From: Xanthobacter aminoxidans
GTDB taxonomy: Bacteria > Pseudomonadota > Alphaproteobacteria > Rhizobiales > Xanthobacteraceae
DNA length: 64,000 nucleotides
NCBI RefSeq assembly: GCF_023571765.1
Contig: NZ_JAMJXC010000003.1
Span: forward strand, 372,001 to 436,000
Direction: 5' to 3'
The position numbers were made by a program, and so were the translations under genes. Numbering within the stretch: position 1 is the stretch's first letter; the number at the start of each line of letters is the position of its first letter. Under the pieces are notes generated by a model, which worked only from the letters and a program-made list of their open reading frames with translations, was not told the origin of the DNA and made no database searches. Of this stretch, positions 60,975 through 64,000 are shown piece after piece.

Positions 60975-62123
60975 CTATTTGAGCGCAACCCGCCCGGTGC
61001 CCGGGCGGTCGAGGCGTCCGGCAAGCTCAAGCTCCAGCAGCACGATCTGGACTTCCGCGACCGTGCAACCGGACAGGCGGACCAGATCGTCGGTCGGCGT
61101 CGGCACCGGGCCGAGCAGCGAGATCACGCGGGCACGTGCATCGTCCCCCGGCGTGACCGGCCCCGCCGGCACGAACGGCGCCTCCGCCTCCACCACCGGT
61201 TCCTCGCGCCGCCCGGCGATGGGGGTGAGCACCTCGATCACATCGGCGGCCTCGGTGACGAGGGTCGCGCCGCGCTTCAGCAGGCGGTTGGTGCCGCCCG
61301 CACGGGGATCGAGCGGCGAGCCGGGCACGGCGAACACCTCGCGCCCCTGCTCGGCGGCGAGCCGCGCGGTAATCAGCGAACCGGAGCGCTCCGCCGCCTC
61401 CACCACCACGACGCCGAGGCTCATGCCCGAAACCAGCCGGTTGCGGCGGGGAAAGTCGCGGGCGCGAGGCTCCCAGCTGATGGGCATCTCGGAGACGAGG
61501 GCACCGGTCGAGGCCACCTTGTCCATCAGGCCGAGATTTTCGGGCGGGTAGGGCTTGGCCAGCCCGCCGGCGAACACGCCCACCGTGCCCCCGTCGAGGC
61601 TCGCCTCGTGGGCGGCCGCATCGATGCCGCGCGCGAGGCCGGACACCACCACCCAGCCACCCGCCGCGAGGTCACGGGCGAGGCGCGCCGCGAAGGTGCG
61701 GCCGGCGGCCGAGGCGTTGCGGGCGCCGACGATGCCGACCATGGGCCGGCGCAGGACCTCGGCCTCGCCGCGCACGGAGATCAGCGGCGGCGCATCGTCG
61801 AGGGCGGCGAGGGCAGGGGGATAGTCACGCTCGCCGAGCGCGACCAGCCGGGCGCCCATACGGGCGTGCGCCTCCATCTCGGCGTCCGCCTCGGCGATGG
61901 TGGGCGTGTGCGGCGGCATCAGCCGTCCGCCGCGCCGGGCGAGGGAGGGCAGGGCCTCCAGGGCCGCCCCGGCACCGCCGAACTGGTTGATGAGGGCGCG
62001 GAAGGTGCGCGGGCCGACATTCTCGGTGCGGATCAGCCGCAGCCAGTCGCGGCGCTGCTCTGGCCCGAGCAATTCGCCCTTCGACGGCCCGCTGGCGGGA
62101 CCCTGTGCCCTGCCCCGCGCCAT
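60975..62123 (-). CDS. dprA: DNA-processing protein DprA
   Basis: 382 residues: helical N-terminal domain, a Rossmann-like core with GIVGARNAS near 127, [18 protein letters not shown] near 157, [39 protein letters not shown] and [23 protein letters not shown], and a C-terminal winged helix. It loads RecA on incoming single-stranded DNA; with ComEC in this window it suggests natural competence potential. Preceded by plsY, 6 bp gap. Confidence 0.94.
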   Translation of the reverse strand: MARGRAQGPASGPSKGELLGPEQRRDWLRLIRTENVGPRTFRALINQFGGAGAALEALPSLARRGGRLMPPHTPTIAEADAEMEAHARMGARLVALGERDYPPALAALDDAPPLISVRGEAEVLRRPMVGIVGARNASAAGRTFAARLARDLAAGGWVVVSGLARGIDAAAHEASLDGGTVGVFAGGLAKPYPPENLGLMDKVASTGALVSEMPISWEPRARDFPRRNRLVSGMSLGVVVVEAAERSGSLITARLAAEQGREVFAVPGSPLDPRAGGTNRLLKRGATLVTEAADVIEVLTPIAGRREEPVVEAEAPFVPAGPVTPGDDARARVISLLGPVPTPTDDLVRLSGCTVAEVQIVLLELELAGRLDRPGTGRVALK

Positions 62124-62129
62124 GTCGCC

Positions 62130-62735
62130 TCAGCCCTTCGCGCCGATCTTGCCCTCGGTGCCTTCCAGCAGCCGGCGGATGTTCTCGTGGTGCTTCAGCC
62201 ACAGCAGGATGGCGAGCACGGCGAGCAGCACGGCGAGATTGTTGTGCCCGAGGCCCATGGCCGCGATGACCGTGGCAACCGACGCCATGAGCGCGGACAA
62301 AGAGGAATAGCGCGTGAAATAGGCCGCCCCCAGCCACACCACCGCGAAGGCGATGGCGGCGGGCCAGAACAGCCCGATGGTGACGCCCAGGAAGGTCGCG
62401 ACGCCCTTGCCGCCCTTGAAACGCAGCCAGACCGGCGCGATGTGGCCGAGGAAGGCGCCGACCGCCGCCGCCATGGCGGCCGTCTCTCCGGCGAAATGGC
62501 GGGCGACCAGCACGGCCGCAGTGCCTTTCAGCGCGTCCAGCACAAGGGTGGCGGCGGCGAGATCCTTGCGACCGGTGCGCAGCACATTGGTGGCGCCGAT
62601 GTTGCCGGAGCCGATGGTGCGCAGGTCCTTGGTGCCGGCAAATCGCGTGAGGAGGAGCCCGAACGGGACCGAGCCGAGCAGGTAGCCGAACGCGAGCGCG
62701 ATCAGCAGCACGAGCGCGGGCGGGGTATCAGGCAT
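62130..62735 (-). CDS. plsY: Glycerol-3-phosphate acyltransferase PlsY
   Basis: 201 residues with about five membrane helices. PlsY motifs [15 protein letters not shown] near 17, [12 protein letters not shown] near 43, FKGGKGVAT near 110 and [14 protein letters not shown] near 176. It acylates glycerol-3-phosphate using acyl phosphate in phospholipid synthesis. ATG at 62735; the 15-codon upstream extension is not family-like. Confidence 0.94.
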   Translation of the reverse strand: MPDTPPALVLLIALAFGYLLGSVPFGLLLTRFAGTKDLRTIGSGNIGATNVLRTGRKDLAAATLVLDALKGTAAVLVARHFAGETAAMAAAVGAFLGHIAPVWLRFKGGKGVATFLGVTIGLFWPAAIAFAVVWLGAAYFTRYSSLSALMASVATVIAAMGLGHNNLAVLLAVLAILLWLKHHENIRRLLEGTEGKIGAKG

Positions 62736-62793
62736 GCGCACCTCGAACGATCTCGCCGCGCCGCCGCGGCGGGACGGCACAGGTCACGGTGGG

Positions 62794-64000
62794 TCAAACG
62801 TATTCGTAGACGGTGCGCCCGGCAACGACGGTCCGCAGCACCCGCCCGTCGAGGCGCGCCTCGTCGAACGGCGTGTTCCGGCAACGCGACTTCAGGGAGC
62901 GGGGATCGAGCACATAGGGCATGCCCGGATCGAACACGATCACGTCCCCCGCCGCGCCGGGCCGGAGCGTTCCGGCATCCAGACCCAGAATCTGCGCCGG
63001 CCGGGTGGAGAGGGCGGCGAGCAGGTTCACGAGGTCCACCTGATCGGAATGGACGAGGCGCAGCGCGGCGGAGAGCAGCGTCTCCAGCCCGATGGCACCG
63101 GGCTCGGCTTCCGAGAAGGGCAGGCGCTTGCCCTCCACGTCCTGCGGCAGATGGTCGGAGACCACCACGTCCAGCAGGCCGGAGGCCAGCGCGCGGATCA
63201 GCGCCTGCCGGTCCTCTTCCCCGCGCAGGGGCGGGGCGAGGCGGAAATAGGTGCGGTAGGCGCCGATATCCAGCTCGTTGAACGAGAGGTGGTTGATGCT
63301 GACCGAGGCGGTGACCGGCAGCCCGGCGGCCTTGGCCCGCTCCAGCACCTCCAGCGATTCGGCGCAGGTGAGCGCCGCCGCGTGGTAGCGCGAGCGCGCC
63401 GCGCCCACGAGCCGCACGTCGCGTTCGAGGATGATGGTCTCGGCCGCCTTCGGATTGCCGGAGAGGCCGAGGCGAGAGGCGAAGGCCCCCTCGTTCATCG
63501 CCCCCTGCGACATGGAGGCGTCCTCGGTGTGGTGCACCAGGAGGGCGTCGAAATCGCGGGCATAGGTGAGCGCGCGGCGCAACACCTGGGCGTTCATGAT
63601 GGACTTGTGGCCATCGGTGAAGGCGACGGCGCCGGCGGCCTGAAGCAGACCGATCTCGGTCATCTCGTGGCCTTCGAGGCCTTTGGTGATGGCGGCCATG
63701 GGATGCACCCGCACCACCGCCGTGTCCCGCGCCCGGCGCAGGATGAAGTCCACGATGGCCGGATCGTCCACCGCCGGGTCCGTATCCGGCTGGCAGATGA
63801 TGGTGGTGACACCGCCCGCCGCCGCCGCGTGGCTCGCCGAGGCCAGCGTCTCGCGATGCTCGGCGCCGGGCTCGCCCACGAAGGCGCGCATGTCCACGAG
63901 GCCGGGCGCGACCACCGCCCCGGCACAATCCACCACCTCGGCGCCATCAGGGATGCCGGCGGCGGCGATGCCGAAGCCGGCGTCCTTCACCACGCCGTCG
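62794..64000 (-). CDS. Dihydroorotase-like protein, probably catalytically inactive (partial at 5' end)
   Basis: About 400 residues visible; the gene continues beyond the right edge. It has the dihydroorotase fold and segments VVAPGLVDM, GGVTTIICQPDTDP and DHLPQDVEGKRLPF, but the zinc-binding HxH of active enzymes is replaced by RAF (VDMRAFVGEPG). This is the pseudo-dihydroorotase (PyrC-prime) type that pairs with PyrB aspartate transcarbamoylase; pyrB is expected just outside the window. Reading frame remains open to 64000. Confidence 0.85.
   Translation of the reverse strand, partial: DGVVKDAGFGIAAAGIPDGAEVVDCAGAVVAPGLVDMRAFVGEPGAEHRETLASASHAAAAGGVTTIICQPDTDPAVDDPAIVDFILRRARDTAVVRVHPMAAITKGLEGHEMTEIGLLQAAGAVAFTDGHKSIMNAQVLRRALTYARDFDALLVHHTEDASMSQGAMNEGAFASRLGLSGNPKAAETIILERDVRLVGAARSRYHAAALTCAESLEVLERAKAAGLPVTASVSINHLSFNELDIGAYRTYFRLAPPLRGEEDRQALIRALASGLLDVVVSDHLPQDVEGKRLPFSEAEPGAIGLETLLSAALRLVHSDQVDLVNLLAALSTRPAQILGLDAGTLRPGAAGDVIVFDPGMPYVLDPRSLKSRCRNTPFDEARLDGRVLRTVVAGRTVYEYV

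Overview
The window is a dense, very GC-rich bacterial chromosome segment with about 55 genes. Gene content and order point to the Alphaproteobacteria, order Hyphomicrobiales (Rhizobiales), and probably Xanthobacteraceae (Xanthobacter/Azorhizobium/Ancylobacter type). Pointers are the tpiA / ppiD-trpE-trpG-trpD-trpC / moaC-moeA-lexA block, a GTTC-N7-GTTC SOS box, a RibB with a zinc-less RibA-like tail, a homologue of the Agrobacterium growth pole ring protein, a pseudo-dihydroorotase next to plsY-dprA, and CoxD/CoxE/XdhC-type molybdenum-enzyme accessory genes. The genus is an inference.

Layout. 1-1724: end of an Mla-type lipid transport operon (ATPase tail, MlaD, auxiliary lipoprotein). 1770-7060: SixA-YcjX pair, a degenerate FAD oxidoreductase, a small membrane protein and a P1 peptidase. 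7192-11547: giant membrane-anchored helical-repeat protein (GPR-like). 11931-14949: ferredoxin, SH3-domain protein, 2-hydroxyacid dehydrogenase, DUF616 protein. 14002-17310 on the minus strand: ccmC-ccmD-ccmG-moeB/thiF-like-DUF616. 17405-21869: a polyprenyl synthase/ABC exporter operon facing a type 2 IPP isomerase. 22043-24403: DUF1194 protein, a possible small RNA, and a RibB with an N-terminal helix-turn-helix. 24468-25405: a small, lower-GC islet beside tRNA-Lys with two coupled unknown genes.

25558-31714: M20 hydrolase, TusA, gltX, comEC, lexA. 31873-40456: molybdopterin and tryptophan biosynthesis plus ppiD. 40632-45667: tpiA, sdhE, mfd. 45753-54688: CSS-EAL phosphodiesterase, then CoxD/CoxE-like, PPC-domain, KamA-like, split XdhC, MoeA/MobA-like fusion and DUF488 genes. 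54894-64000: zinc-ribbon metallopeptidase, MFS exporter, topA, a frameshifted small gene, dprA, plsY and a partial pseudo-dihydroorotase.

Most of the window is core housekeeping sequence. The parts that look least explained are the 24.4-25.3 kb islet, whose main protein joins a zinc ribbon to an amyloid/RHIM-like QVGxxN segment; the HTH-RibB fusion with a leaderless-looking promoter overlapping an inverted repeat; the prenyl-synthase/ABC operon; and an orphan terminator with an EcfG-like promoter that may define a small RNA. Several intergenic regions carry palindromic REP-like elements, and convergent gene ends often share GC hairpins over their stop codons.
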